Assembly: GCF_000725345.1 (NCBI RefSeq) | Contig: NZ_CP008852.1 | Span: 2,906,001-2,970,000 of the forward strand | Length of the DNA: 64,000 bases | From: Pelosinus sp. UFO1 | GTDB taxonomy: Bacteria > Bacillota > Negativicutes > DSM-13327 | Direction: 5' to 3' | Shown: in pieces, positions 36,589-45,220 of the stretch | Numbering within the stretch: position 1 is the first letter of the stretch | Layout of the letters: every line of letters starts with the position of its first letter | Position numbers and translations under genes: made by a program | The notes under the pieces: model-generated | What the model saw: only the letters and a program-made list of their open reading frames with translations | What the model was told of the DNA's origin: nothing | Databases searched by the model: none

Positions 36589-37896
36589 TTACTTCAATAG
36601 CTCAGCAGCCATCTCTCCCAGTAATGCCGTAGACGAAACAAGGGCTTCTTCATTAAAATCAAAATGTGAATCATGATGCCCTGCCATTAATTCTGTTCCT
36701 ACAATTAAGTAAGTTGCCTGTCCGCCTTTTTGCTGGACGCGCTCCATGAAGTAAGTACAATCCTCGCTGCCTCCAAGGTTGACAGAAGGTATGACTTCAT
36801 CGAATAAACCACTATCTACAGCTACTTGTTGAAGTCTTGCTACCAATTCCGGATTACTTTCACATCCAACAGCGCCGCCCATTTCTGTAAGTTCTACAGT
36901 GACATCATACATAGCAGCTGCAGCTTTCAGAATTCGCACCGCTTCTTTATACATATATTCGTTAATTTCACTACTAGTCCCCCGGGTTTCTAATTTCAAA
37001 ACTGCATTTGCTGGCACTACATTCCGGCCTGTTCCAGCTTGTATAAATCCTACATTAATCCGCGATGCTCCTTTACTATGGCGTGAAATAGCATGAAGAT
37101 TCAAAGCCGCCGCCGACACAGCAAGTAATGCGTTACGCCCTACTTCTGGCGCGGCACCTGCATGAGCAGGAACACCAGTGAAAACTGCGTCTATCTTCGT
37201 AGTTGCTAAGAATCCCTCAGTATGACAAGTCACAGAATTGCTCTTCTTTAAAGCAAAACCTAAATGCATACCAATTAGATAATCTACATCATCTACCACA
37301 CCACGAGTTACCATCGCTTTAGCTCCCCGAACTCCTTCCTCTGCTGGTTGGAATATGAGCTTTACTGTTCCTTTTAATACATCTTTTAAGCCAACCAATA
37401 CTTCAGCTAGAGCTAAGCCTACTGCTGTATGACCATCATGACCACAAGCATGCATAGCTCCTTTGTTGACAGAGGAAAAACCTTCTTTATAAGGCCTATG
37501 CCCCTCTACTTCAGCCTCTACCACATCATTGGCATCCATGTCAAAACGAAAAGCTACTGTAGGACCGGGCTGAGAAAAATGCATAATACCTACCACCCCA
37601 GTCTTACCGCCTCTCATTTTTGCTAACCATGCTGGATTAGCCCCTTGTTCTAAAGCTCTTTTTTCCTGTTCTGCCAATTCTTTTGCTGATGGCACTCCCA
37701 TCATTGCTTCTTGATTAATAACCTCTTCCCCAGTGAGTACTTGATAACCAAGGCCCGTCAAGGCATCTGCCACAATGGAAGCCGTCCGAAATTCAGTCCA
37801 TGCAACTTCCGCATAATTGTGAAAGTCTCTGCGACGAGTGATAATTTTTTCGCTCTGCGCCTTAGCTAATTCCAAAATTCTTGAATTCATTTCCAA
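36589..37896 (-). CDS. M20 amidohydrolase, AbgA-like (p-aminobenzoyl-glutamate hydrolase type)
   Basis: 435 residues, matching the length of E. coli AbgA (436) and its sequence pattern: RRDFHNYAEVAWTEFRTA, DMDANDV, HACGHDGHTA and QPAEEGVRGAKAM with the M20 metal ligands, AHAGAAPE, and GHHDSHFDF. Such enzymes cleave amide bonds of acyl- or aminobenzoyl-amino acids. AbgB and the transporter AbgT are not visible. It lies 173 bases from another M20 enzyme on the same strand. Confidence 0.88.
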   Translation of the reverse strand: MEMNSRILELAKAQSEKIITRRRDFHNYAEVAWTEFRTASIVADALTGLGYQVLTGEEVINQEAMMGVPSAKELAEQEKRALEQGANPAWLAKMRGGKTGVVGIMHFSQPGPTVAFRFDMDANDVVEAEVEGHRPYKEGFSSVNKGAMHACGHDGHTAVGLALAEVLVGLKDVLKGTVKLIFQPAEEGVRGAKAMVTRGVVDDVDYLIGMHLGFALKKSNSVTCHTEGFLATTKIDAVFTGVPAHAGAAPEVGRNALLAVSAAALNLHAISRHSKGASRINVGFIQAGTGRNVVPANAVLKLETRGTSSEINEYMYKEAVRILKAAAAMYDVTVELTEMGGAVGCESNPELVARLQQVAVDSGLFDEVIPSVNLGGSEDCTYFMERVQQKGGQATYLIVGTELMAGHHDSHFDFNEEALVSSTALLGEMAAELLK

Positions 37897-37993
37897 TCTC
37901 CTTTATCTTTACTAAATCACTATTATCCTTTTCCATTATAATCAACATAGCGGTTATTAAAGTGAGAACCATATTTCAGCTTTGAATTGAACA

Positions 37994-38016
37994 CTAATAC
38001 ACTTAACGTGTATTAG
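37994..38016. repeat. 9-bp inverted repeat between the two M20 genes
   Basis: CTAATACAC-ttaac-GTGTATTAG; no U-tract, so a possible operator of the abgA-like gene. Confidence 0.5.
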
Positions 38017-38069
38017 CCCGTCTCCCGTCGCTGCAATAGGATGAATACCAATTAACATAAAAAAATTCT

Positions 38070-39320
38070 TTATTTTTTCCAAGAGAATTCTTTTCTAGCA
38101 ATTTCCCGGACTGCGGATAATAGTATTTCTGTTCCAGCTACCACATCATCTATACTAGCAAATTCCGCAGGATTATGACTGATTCCTTCTTTGCATGGTA
38201 TAAATACAATACCTGTAGGAGCAAAAGACGCTAAGTGCATAGCATCATGCCCCGCACCACTCGGCATCAACATGCTTTGATATGGGAGTTTGCTACATAC
38301 CTCCTGTAACACTACTGTCATTTCTTTTGATAACTGTACAGGAACTTCATCGGTAATGGTAATAATCTCAATACCTACATTTCGCTGTTTCTTCATTCTA
38401 TCCATCGCTGCTAAAAGCTCACTCACTACCCATTGCTTGCTATCTATAGAAATACTGCGTATATCAATTCCTAGTTCTACTCTTCCTGGAATTACATTGA
38501 TTGCGCCTGGATCTGCCTTAATAACTCCTGTTGTCCCCACCACGCCTTGGTGTCCAACCGATCTTGCCAACTGTTCCACCTGTAAAATAACTTCGGCGGC
38601 AGCCGTTAATGCATCTTGCCGCATATGCATTGGAGTGGCTCCTGAATGGTCTGCCTGCCCCGTAATAATTACCTTTAAACGGGTAGGTGCTGCTATGCCA
38701 GTGACAATTCCAATTTGCTTTCTCGTTGTCTCTAACACTTTCCCTTGCTCAATATGTAACTCCAAAAAGGCCTTAATCGGGTCCTCATATTGGGCTTTGT
38801 TAATGTTCTCTGGCACAAGCCCTCTTTGCCTAATTGCTTGACTTAAGGAAATGCCGTCCTTATCCTTATATTGCTCTAACTTCTCAAAAGAGAGCTTACC
38901 ACAAAAGGCTTTACTGCCTAAGGTAGCAACCCCAAAACGACTTGACTCCTCCGCCATAAACACAACTACTTCAATTGGATGATCATGTATTTCCTTTGTA
39001 TCCTCTAAACATTGCAATGCTTCTATTGCCCCTAGTACACCAACAACCCCATCATAATTCCCACCATTAGGGACACTATCAATATGAGAACCTAGCATTA
39101 CTACTGGTTGGTTAGGGCATACACCATTTTTTCGGCCAATAAGATTACCAAACCCATCAACTCGAACTGTAAGTCCCGCTTGCTTCATAAGTTCTATGAT
39201 TACTTCACGTGCTTCCCAGTCTTTGTCACTAAAGGCCAGTCGTGTAATGCCTCCTCCTTCCTGATTTCCTATCATTGCTAGGCGTTGAAAATTTTGTTCT
39301 AATCGCTTATAACTAACCAT
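38070..39320 (-). CDS. Zn-dependent hydrolase, N-carbamoyl-L-amino-acid hydrolase/allantoate amidohydrolase type
   Basis: 416 residues, M20 family, hydantoinase/carbamoylase group: GSHIDSVPNGGNYDGVVGV (residues 77-95), MAEESSRFG, LHIEQGKVLE, TGQADHSGATPMHMRQDA and SGAGHDAMHLA. These features separate AmaB/AllC from ordinary peptidases. It probably releases ammonia from carbamoyl amino acids or ureides, fitting nitrogen scavenging next to the AbgA-like enzyme. Exact substrate undetermined. Confidence 0.88.
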   Translation of the reverse strand: MVSYKRLEQNFQRLAMIGNQEGGGITRLAFSDKDWEAREVIIELMKQAGLTVRVDGFGNLIGRKNGVCPNQPVVMLGSHIDSVPNGGNYDGVVGVLGAIEALQCLEDTKEIHDHPIEVVVFMAEESSRFGVATLGSKAFCGKLSFEKLEQYKDKDGISLSQAIRQRGLVPENINKAQYEDPIKAFLELHIEQGKVLETTRKQIGIVTGIAAPTRLKVIITGQADHSGATPMHMRQDALTAAAEVILQVEQLARSVGHQGVVGTTGVIKADPGAINVIPGRVELGIDIRSISIDSKQWVVSELLAAMDRMKKQRNVGIEIITITDEVPVQLSKEMTVVLQEVCSKLPYQSMLMPSGAGHDAMHLASFAPTGIVFIPCKEGISHNPAEFASIDDVVAGTEILLSAVREIARKEFSWKK

Positions 39321-39387
39321 GCAATCATCTCACTTTTTCAAATTTTAGTACCTAACTTTATAACTTACAATGCAACCCTTATACAAA

Positions 39388-39424
39388 GTAAAAATAAACA
39401 CCTAGGTCTATAGACCTAGGCGCC
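39388..39424 (-). terminator. Terminator after the FNT channel gene, or palindromic site
   Basis: CCTAGGTCTATAGACCTAGG at 39401-39420 is a perfect palindrome; on the minus strand it is followed by TGTTTATTTTTAC. It lies downstream of the FNT gene. Confidence 0.6.
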
Positions 39425-39523
39425 ATTGCCATTGTTGAAAACTTCCATTTAAGTGTAAACCTTTTATTTCACAATGTCAATATAATACCTTTTATTGTAA
39501 AAAGAGACAAAGTATTCGCAATT

Positions 39524-40291
39524 TTATTCTTGCTGTGATATATACCAATATGGTAAGCCAACAAAAAGTGCACCACCAATAAAGTTCCCGATGGTTACAA
39601 AACTAATGTTATACAAAAATCCAGTTACAGTAATGCCTTCCAGAGTAGGCATGATAAGTACCGTAGATAATAAAGTCATATTCGCTACACTATGCTCAAA
39701 TCCCGTTGTAATAAAGGCAAATAAGCACCAAAAAACCATAATCAGCTTTCCCGTCTCTTCCTTCATTTTGAAAGAACACCAAATCGCAAGGCAGACCAGT
39801 ATATTACACAATATTCCTCTTACTAGCAGTTCACTCCATGGTAATGTCACTTTGGTATGAGCAACCTTAGCCATGAAAATAGCTGTACTTCCTTGTGCAA
39901 GCCCTGATAAAACAAATAAGTAGGATATTAAAACCGAACCTAATAAATTACCAATAAAACTAATAAGGTATATATTCATTGACTGACGGATTGTCACTTT
40001 CTTTTCCATGTTGCCAATTGTCATAATCATATTATTGCCTGTAAAAAGTTCAGATCCTGCCATAATGACTAGACTTAATGCAATACCAAAAGAGATTCCC
40101 ATAATAATGCGTATTGCCGAAGAATCTATTTGGGATAATATACCACCGATACTAAAAATAAGTAAAATGCCAAATCCAACGTACATTCCTGCAAGAGCTG
40201 CTGAGAGTAAATACTTCAAGGGACTTTTCTTGAGGAACTTACTCTTTACCTGAGCAGCAGCCGACAGTTTATTAATCTCTTCGTAATACAT
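39524..40291 (-). CDS. Formate/nitrite transporter family channel (FocA/NirC)
   Basis: 255 residues with six hydrophobic segments and FNT features: AGMYVGFG (first helix), GSELFTGNNMIM, and the WCSFKMKEETGK...FEHSVANM segment. It moves formate, nitrite or hydrosulfide across the inner membrane; the substrate cannot be fixed from sequence. ATG 40291 is five bases after GGAGG; a longer frame upstream is not needed. A Crp/Fnr-like dyad lies 70 bases before the start. Confidence 0.9.
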   Translation of the reverse strand: MYYEEINKLSAAAQVKSKFLKKSPLKYLLSAALAGMYVGFGILLIFSIGGILSQIDSSAIRIIMGISFGIALSLVIMAGSELFTGNNMIMTIGNMEKKVTIRQSMNIYLISFIGNLLGSVLISYLFVLSGLAQGSTAIFMAKVAHTKVTLPWSELLVRGILCNILVCLAIWCSFKMKEETGKLIMVFWCLFAFITTGFEHSVANMTLLSTVLIMPTLEGITVTGFLYNISFVTIGNFIGGALFVGLPYWYISQQE

Positions 40292-40360
40292 ATAAACCTC
40301 CAACACGTAATGACTATTCCAAAAGCTAACATCATCGTATCCCACAAACCCAATGTGGTC

Positions 40361-40376
40361 TGTGATTCATATCACC
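40361..40376 (-). promoter_or_regulatory. Crp/Fnr-family operator upstream of the FNT gene
   Basis: TGTGATTCATATCACC; GTGATTCATATCAC is a perfect dyad of the Crp/Fnr class (TGTGA-n6-TCACA). A second dyad CCACA-n7-TGTGG lies at 40342-40358. Confidence 0.55.
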
Positions 40377-40450
40377 ACGTTATGCCGACATTTAGAAAAA
40401 ACACATTATTCGGTAGCGCTCACATAAAAACTTAGATGACCTTCATAATT

Positions 40451-40484
40451 AAAAAGCTACTGGAATATTCCAGTAGCTTTTAAA
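40451..40484. terminator. Perfect palindromic hairpin, probable terminator
   Basis: AAAAGCTACTGG-AATATT-CCAGTAGCTTTT. It borders the repeat island and could end minus-strand transcription from it. Confidence 0.6.
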
Positions 40485-40489
40485 AAGAG

Positions 40490-40866
40490 CCCGTAATGAT
40501 CTACGCTACAGCCAATACCGATCATTACATACCTATACGCAATCTTTCGACTACCCACAAGCATTACACAACCGATACTGACCTTTGCTCGACTGCCACA
40601 GATACCTACCGAACCGGTCGCAATCTCTCGACAACGGCCGACCCCTATACTTCAGCACCCATGACAGTCTTAGCTCGACCGTTACACATCCCTTTTGACC
40701 ATACGACAACAGTTGGGCTGCCGTACAGCCTTACAAGACATATAACGATCTGCCCGCCGACTACTGCCGAACCTTTCGACCCGACAATAATCTTTGGCCG
40801 ACCAATACCGAACCCTATTAAGATCCGGCACCGGTCTTGGCTCAACCATTACGAACCCTTTACACT
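40490..40866. repeat. Degenerate tandem-repeat island
   Basis: About 375 bases richer in C on the plus strand (G on the minus) than the surroundings, made of imperfect units of roughly 40 bases around a core like ATCTTTCGACTACC / CTTTGCTCGACTGCC / TCTTAGCTCGACCG / ATCTTTGGCCGACC. Related segments CGCAATCTTTCGAC (40538) and CGCAATCTCTCGAC (40619) are 81 bases apart. Frames run through it on both strands, but none has a ribosome site or recognisable protein. Confidence 0.6.
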
Positions 40867-40986
40867 ACATAGTATGGTTTAATTACAGAATAGAATACGT
40901 GGTATTTTATTCCAATTAAATATTTTTTTGCAGGAAAACACATACATATATAGAAATTAGTAACAATACTAGTAAGGAGGCGTGCT

Positions 40987-41205
40987 ATGACAATTGAATT
41001 TACCTGTTTGTCCTGCACTCGAACTTTTGCTATTCCACTCACTGACATACCAAAAACCGATTACCTTTCCTGTATATGCTGCGGAAAACCTGTCCCAGTT
41101 GACTTAATACATTCACTTCAACGAGTGTGTGGAAGCTTTTCCTTAAACTCGGAAAACCAGAAAAATGATTCCCACTGGTATATCCGATTTATGCAAAAGG
41201 ATTAA
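40987..41205 (+). CDS. Small zinc-ribbon-like protein
   Basis: 72 residues with two CxxC pairs (CLSC at residues 7-10 and CICC at about 29-32), consistent with one zinc ribbon. Strong AAGGAGG seven to eight bases before the ATG, and a terminator follows. I do not recognise the family; the C-terminal half shows no motif. Confidence 0.7.
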   Translation: MTIEFTCLSCTRTFAIPLTDIPKTDYLSCICCGKPVPVDLIHSLQRVCGSFSLNSENQKNDSHWYIRFMQKD

Positions 41206-41238
41206 AAAGTGCCACTACCTACAAATATGCCATAATAA

Positions 41239-41277
41239 CAAAGAGTAAGCAGGCAAACGCCTGCTTACTCTTTTCCA
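41239..41277 (+). terminator. Terminator after the small zinc-ribbon gene
   Basis: AAGAGTAAGCAGGC-aaac-GCCTGCTTACTCTT, U-rich on both strands. Confidence 0.85.
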
Positions 41278-41299
41278 TTTCAATTTACTTTTACCTACA

Positions 41300-41410
41300 T
41301 TACGTAAAAATTTTCAAAATAGAAATTACAAGCCCAAGGAGTACAACACTAAAAGCTCCCATGACTAACGCAGTCTTATCGCTTTGTGCAAAAATATTGT
41401 TAGTGTCCAT
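41300..41410 (-). CDS. Small single-span membrane protein (36 residues)
   Basis: Short frame with GGAGGAAATAAGA before the ATG. A polar N-terminus (MDTNNIFAQSDKT) leads into one hydrophobic helix (residues 14-32) and a short KIFT tail. It begins 26 bases downstream of the lysR stop on the same strand, so may be cotranscribed. Function unknown. Confidence 0.6.
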   Translation of the reverse strand: MDTNNIFAQSDKTALVMGAFSVVLLGLVISILKIFT

Positions 41411-41436
41411 TCTTATTTCCTCCTTTTTTCATAAAA

Positions 41437-42327
41437 TTATTTCGCTATACCAAACATCTTAAAGATGTATTCCAACCAAGCCCTCGAAGCGTAGCTAAGA
41501 TAGGTGTTGCTTTTCCATGCAATCGCCAAATGCCATGGTTTAATTTGATTTTTCAAAGGCAAATAGGTAATTGATTGAAGATCTAATTTGGCACATATGG
41601 TTTGAGGAAGAAAAGCGATTGCTAATTTTGACGCCACAATATCAACCATAAAATCCCATTGAGAAGTTTCACAAACAACTTTAGGAGTAAACCCAAGTTC
41701 TTTACATTTATCTAGAATATGATCATGCAAGGCAAAGTCATCTCTATATAATACAAAAGATTCATCACGCAGCTCACTAATATCAACAATGGATCTATTG
41801 GCTAGGGGATGACTTGAATTCACAATCAGCATTAACGGATCTTCTAGAAAAGGAACCGTTTCTAATTCCGCCTTCGTTTTTGTTGGTAATACAACAATAC
41901 CAACATCAAGGGTACCCTCTTGAATTCTCTTCTCAATCTTTATCGACCCAACTTCCATCAAGTCGATGGTAATTTGAGGATAAAGAGAACTAAACTCAGC
42001 TATCGCTTTTGGAAACAGGGTTTGCACCATTGGAGAAATTCCAATCTTTAAATTACCGCTAGGAGTACCAGCTAAATTATACAATTCCGTATTAATACTA
42101 TTTAACGTATCTAAAATAATTTTTGCTTTTTCAAATAGCAATACCCCTGCATCGGTAAGAATTACCCGCTTTGGAGCACGATGAAATAAGGATACGCCCA
42201 ATTCACTTTCTAAATTTTTGATTAATTTACTTATGGTAGATTGAGAAACAAATAATACCTCAGATGCTTTTGTAAAGCTTTCTTGACGCGCCACTTCAGT
42301 AAAATATACCAAATGAATTATGTCCAT
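41437..42327 (-). CDS. LysR-family transcriptional regulator
   Basis: 296 residues; N-terminal helix-turn-helix (FTEVARQESFTKASEVLFVS, SQSTISKLIKNLE) and a LysR effector domain. The 245-base intergenic region upstream contains the dyad ATCCAT-accctat-ATGGAT near 42465. No divergent target gene adjoins it, so its regulon is not evident; the CitR/CidR-like subgroup is possible. Confidence 0.9.
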   Translation of the reverse strand: MDIIHLVYFTEVARQESFTKASEVLFVSQSTISKLIKNLESELGVSLFHRAPKRVILTDAGVLLFEKAKIILDTLNSINTELYNLAGTPSGNLKIGISPMVQTLFPKAIAEFSSLYPQITIDLMEVGSIKIEKRIQEGTLDVGIVVLPTKTKAELETVPFLEDPLMLIVNSSHPLANRSIVDISELRDESFVLYRDDFALHDHILDKCKELGFTPKVVCETSQWDFMVDIVASKLAIAFLPQTICAKLDLQSITYLPLKNQIKPWHLAIAWKSNTYLSYASRAWLEYIFKMFGIAK

Positions 42328-42520
42328 TACATCACCAAACCAATACCGTTTTTACTTAAATAATAACCATAATTTGTAAAAATGTCTATGTGATTTTTTC
42401 ATTTTGTATATATTACTTATATTCATTCTAGTAGAGATAAGTGAGTAAGTAAAATATCTCCTATCCATACCCTATATGGATATAAGTAATAGTAACTTTC
42501 AATTTCGTTAATACAGAATA

Positions 42521-42566
42521 AGACGACTGCTCCCTAGGAATAATCCTAAGGAGCAGTCATCTTAGC
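42521..42566 (-). terminator. Terminator of the polar amino-acid ABC operon
   Basis: GACTGCTCCTTAGGA-tta-TTCCTAGGGAGCAGTC on the minus strand, then GTCTTATTC. Confidence 0.8.
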
Positions 42567-42572
42567 TGTCTT

Positions 42573-43331
42573 TTATAGCATACTACTTAAAAACGCCTGG
42601 GTACGAGCTTGTGTCGGACTATTAAATAATAGTTCTGGTGTGCCTTGCTCAACAATATCGCCATTATCCATAAAAATAACACGCTGGGCCACTTCACGGG
42701 CAAAAGCCATTTCGTGGGTAACTACTAACATAGTCATATGCTCTTGTGCCAACTGACGCATAGCCTTTAATACTTCTCCTGTCAACTCTGGGTCTAAGGC
42801 TGACGTCGGTTCATCAAATAACATAATATCAGGCTTCATAGCCAGGGCTCTAGCAATAGCAACCCGCTGTTGCTGACCTCCAGATAATCGAGAGGGATAA
42901 CTATCCCTCTTGGCAAACAAACCTACTTTGCGCAGTAATTCTTCAGCTTCAGGAATAATAATTTCCTTTTTTATTCCCTTTACAACCATAGGCGCTTCAA
43001 CAACATTGTCAAGCACCGTCATATGAGGAAATAAATTGAATTGCTGAAACACCATGCCCATCTTATGACAAATCATCCGGGCCTTTTCCTCACGAACATA
43101 CTGGCATCGCCCATCTGCACCATCGGCAGCTAGAACTTCTTCTTCTATTTCAATGGTTCCCTGATCAATAATTTCTAACCTATTTAAACATCTAAGAAGT
43201 GTACTTTTACCTGAACCTGAAGGTCCAATAATGGCAACCACTTCCCCTTGCATCACTTCTAAGTTAATACCTTTTAGTACTTCAAGGCCATTAAAACTTT
43301 TGCGTATATTTCTTAAACGTATCATATTCAT
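42573..43331 (-). CDS. Polar amino-acid ABC transporter ATP-binding protein (GlnQ type)
   Basis: 252 residues: Walker [10 protein letters not shown] (residues about 36-44), Q-loop, signature [15 protein letters not shown], Walker [14 protein letters not shown]-loop VTHEMAF. Third gene of a binding protein-permease-ATPase operon, 12 bases after the permease gene. Substrate not defined by this subunit. Confidence 0.95.
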   Translation of the reverse strand: MNMIRLRNIRKSFNGLEVLKGINLEVMQGEVVAIIGPSGSGKSTLLRCLNRLEIIDQGTIEIEEEVLAADGADGRCQYVREEKARMICHKMGMVFQQFNLFPHMTVLDNVVEAPMVVKGIKKEIIIPEAEELLRKVGLFAKRDSYPSRLSGGQQQRVAIARALAMKPDIMLFDEPTSALDPELTGEVLKAMRQLAQEHMTMLVVTHEMAFAREVAQRVIFMDNGDIVEQGTPELLFNSPTQARTQAFLSSML

Positions 43332-43343
43332 AAAAATTCACTC

Positions 43344-43997
43344 CTACTCATCATATGCTGCATAGCGCTGTTCAAGTTTATTAAACATCCAAGTTAATAC
43401 AAGTGTCATCGCCAAATAAAATACTGCTGCAATGATAAAGGGGGTCATATCAAATTCTCTCTGTACAATCGTTCTCGCCGTTCTCAAAAGGTCATTCATC
43501 GCCAAAACATAAATGAGGGAGGTATCTTTTACAAGAGTGATTGTTTCATTACTAATAGGAGGCAATACACGCTTAATCATCTGGGGCAAAATAATTCGCC
43601 TCATCGTCTGTATATAAGTCATACCCAATACCTTACTAGCTTCGTACTGACCCCGTTCGATGGATTGAATTCCTGCACGAAAAATTTCTGCAAAATATGC
43701 TGCATAGTTAAATACAAAAGCGACAATTGCTGCAGAAAAATCTGGCAATTTAATCCCAATATAAGGAATGAGAGGCAAGGCATAATATACAAATAAGAGC
43801 TGAAGCATTAACGGTGTGCCACGCATTAACCAAACATAGATTTCTACTAAAAAACGTAAAGGTTTATATTTTGATATTCGAGCTAATGCCAAAACTAAGC
43901 CTAATGGGATTGATAACACTAAGGTAATAAAAAACATTTCCAGTGTAACACTAGCTCCGTCTAGCATTGGCCCCATCATGGTTATTACTTTTTCCAT
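43344..43997 (-). CDS. Polar amino-acid ABC transporter permease (HisM/GlnP type)
   Basis: 217 residues with about five hydrophobic segments and the EAA loop EASKVLGMTYIQTMRRIILPQ. The open frame extends 16 codons further, but ATG 43997 follows AGAGGAGA. It pairs with the ATPase downstream and the lipoprotein upstream. Confidence 0.93.
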   Translation of the reverse strand: MEKVITMMGPMLDGASVTLEMFFITLVLSIPLGLVLALARISKYKPLRFLVEIYVWLMRGTPLMLQLLFVYYALPLIPYIGIKLPDFSAAIVAFVFNYAAYFAEIFRAGIQSIERGQYEASKVLGMTYIQTMRRIILPQMIKRVLPPISNETITLVKDTSLIYVLAMNDLLRTARTIVQREFDMTPFIIAAVFYLAMTLVLTWMFNKLEQRYAAYDE

Positions 43998-44068
43998 TGA
44001 TCTTCTCCTCTTTACTGATCCTGCAAAATTGAAGGCTAATGGCAAATACCATTAGCCTACTTCTATTA

Positions 44069-44851
44069 CTACTTAACTATGTCTGCTCCAAACCACTGTT
44101 GCGATATTTTTGCAGAAGTTCCATCTTTTTTCATTTCATCAAGTACTTTTTGTACTTTATCACGAAGTTCTTTATCTTCTTTTCTAAATCCGATGCCATA
44201 AGTTCCTACTTCGCCCAATGGCTTTTCAATCGCTACGTACTTGCCCTTTTCTTTGGACATATAGTATCTTCCTAGGATTTCGTCAGTAACAACAGCGTCT
44301 ACCCTACCCGTATTAAGATCCATAAACGCAGCAATAAAGTCAGGATAAACTTTGAAGTCCTTTAAAGAGCTTTTTAATGTTGCATCTTTTACTACTACTT
44401 CTTCACCAATACTAGCTTGTTGTACAGCCACTACTTTCCCACTTAAATCCGCCGCACTTTTAATCGGGGAGCCTGCAAGAACGAAGATTAACTGTTTACT
44501 TTCCATGTAGGGTTCACTAAACAATACATTCTTTTTGCGTTCTTCAGTAATATTCATGCCATTCCACAAGGCATCAATTCTTTTCCCATTTAACTCCGCT
44601 TCTTTACTGCTCCAATCGATAGGTTTGAACTCTACTTCCATTCCTAATTTTTTAGCCGCTTCTTTTGCCATGTCTATATCAAAACCAACGATGTTGTTCT
44701 TGTCATCTCTAAAGCCCATAGGAGGGAAGCTATCATCTAAACCGATTACAATCTTTTTCTGTACTGGTGTTTTTGTATCCGCACTACCACATCCTGCGAT
44801 TACCAAACCAGCCATCATAAGTAACAAAACTAACGTAACTATTTTTTTCAT
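44069..44851 (-). CDS. Amino-acid-binding lipoprotein of ABC transporter
   Basis: 260 residues, family 3 solute-binding protein. Lipoprotein signal with lipobox VIAGC (Cys about residue 22), then GLDDSFPPMGFRDDKNNIVGFD and the WNGMNITEERKK stretch typical of polar amino-acid (Gln/Cys/Arg) binders. ATG 44851 is eight bases after GGAGG. The ligand is not certain. Confidence 0.93.
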   Translation of the reverse strand: MKKIVTLVLLLMMAGLVIAGCGSADTKTPVQKKIVIGLDDSFPPMGFRDDKNNIVGFDIDMAKEAAKKLGMEVEFKPIDWSSKEAELNGKRIDALWNGMNITEERKKNVLFSEPYMESKQLIFVLAGSPIKSAADLSGKVVAVQQASIGEEVVVKDATLKSSLKDFKVYPDFIAAFMDLNTGRVDAVVTDEILGRYYMSKEKGKYVAIEKPLGEVGTYGIGFRKEDKELRDKVQKVLDEMKKDGTSAKISQQWFGADIVK

Positions 44852-45071
44852 ATGTAAATCCTCCACACAATGTATTTCATCTCATATTGGATATTATACT
44901 TTAGTACGGTAAAATTAGAAAGAGTTAAATTGGTGCAATTATAAAATTTAAAATCATCTTCCTTTCCTTTACTCCTTCAATCTCCTTATTTTGTTTTATT
45001 TCATTTTTAAATTTTTCATCCACTTTCACATGCTACTTCTAGCCATAATGTGAATATGTATAAGATAAGAA

Positions 45072-45170
45072 AAGAAAAGACTTGACTTGTGCCAAGCTCG
45101 GACGCAGGCAGAAGCCTTAGTCGTTCTTACTTGGAATCAAGGAAGTGTTATACTTTCTGATTCCGTAAAA
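45072..45170 (+). repeat. Dispersed ~100-bp structured repeat, copy 1
   Basis: Begins AAGAAAAGACTTG and ends CTGATTCCGTAAAA. Nearly the same sequence recurs at 59379-59477 and 62035-62135. This copy lacks two bases (TC) in the first arm and has a few substitutions. The rest of 44852-45220 is AT-rich promoter-like sequence with no gene I can support. Confidence 0.9.
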
Positions 45171-45210
45171 AAGCGGCATGAACTACACTAGGTAGCCATG
45201 CCGCTTTGTC
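45171..45210 (-). terminator. Terminator of the threonine aldolase gene
   Basis: GCGGCATG / CATGCCGC arms; T-tract on the minus strand, directly abutting repeat copy 1. Confidence 0.8.
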
Positions 45211-45220
45211 ATGTTATTAG

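Noticed and set aside
40490-40866. Possible CRISPR array in the repeat island
   Set aside because: Units are degenerate, without constant repeat and unique spacer alternation, and no cas genes are near.
40496-40882. 128-residue plus-strand frame with repeated RNLSTT segments
   Set aside because: No convincing ribosome site; the protein pattern follows the DNA repeat, and other frames through the island are open too.
45061-45170. Insertion sequence at the 100-bp repeat
   Set aside because: No transposase and no target-site duplication visible; only a short structured repeat can be supported.
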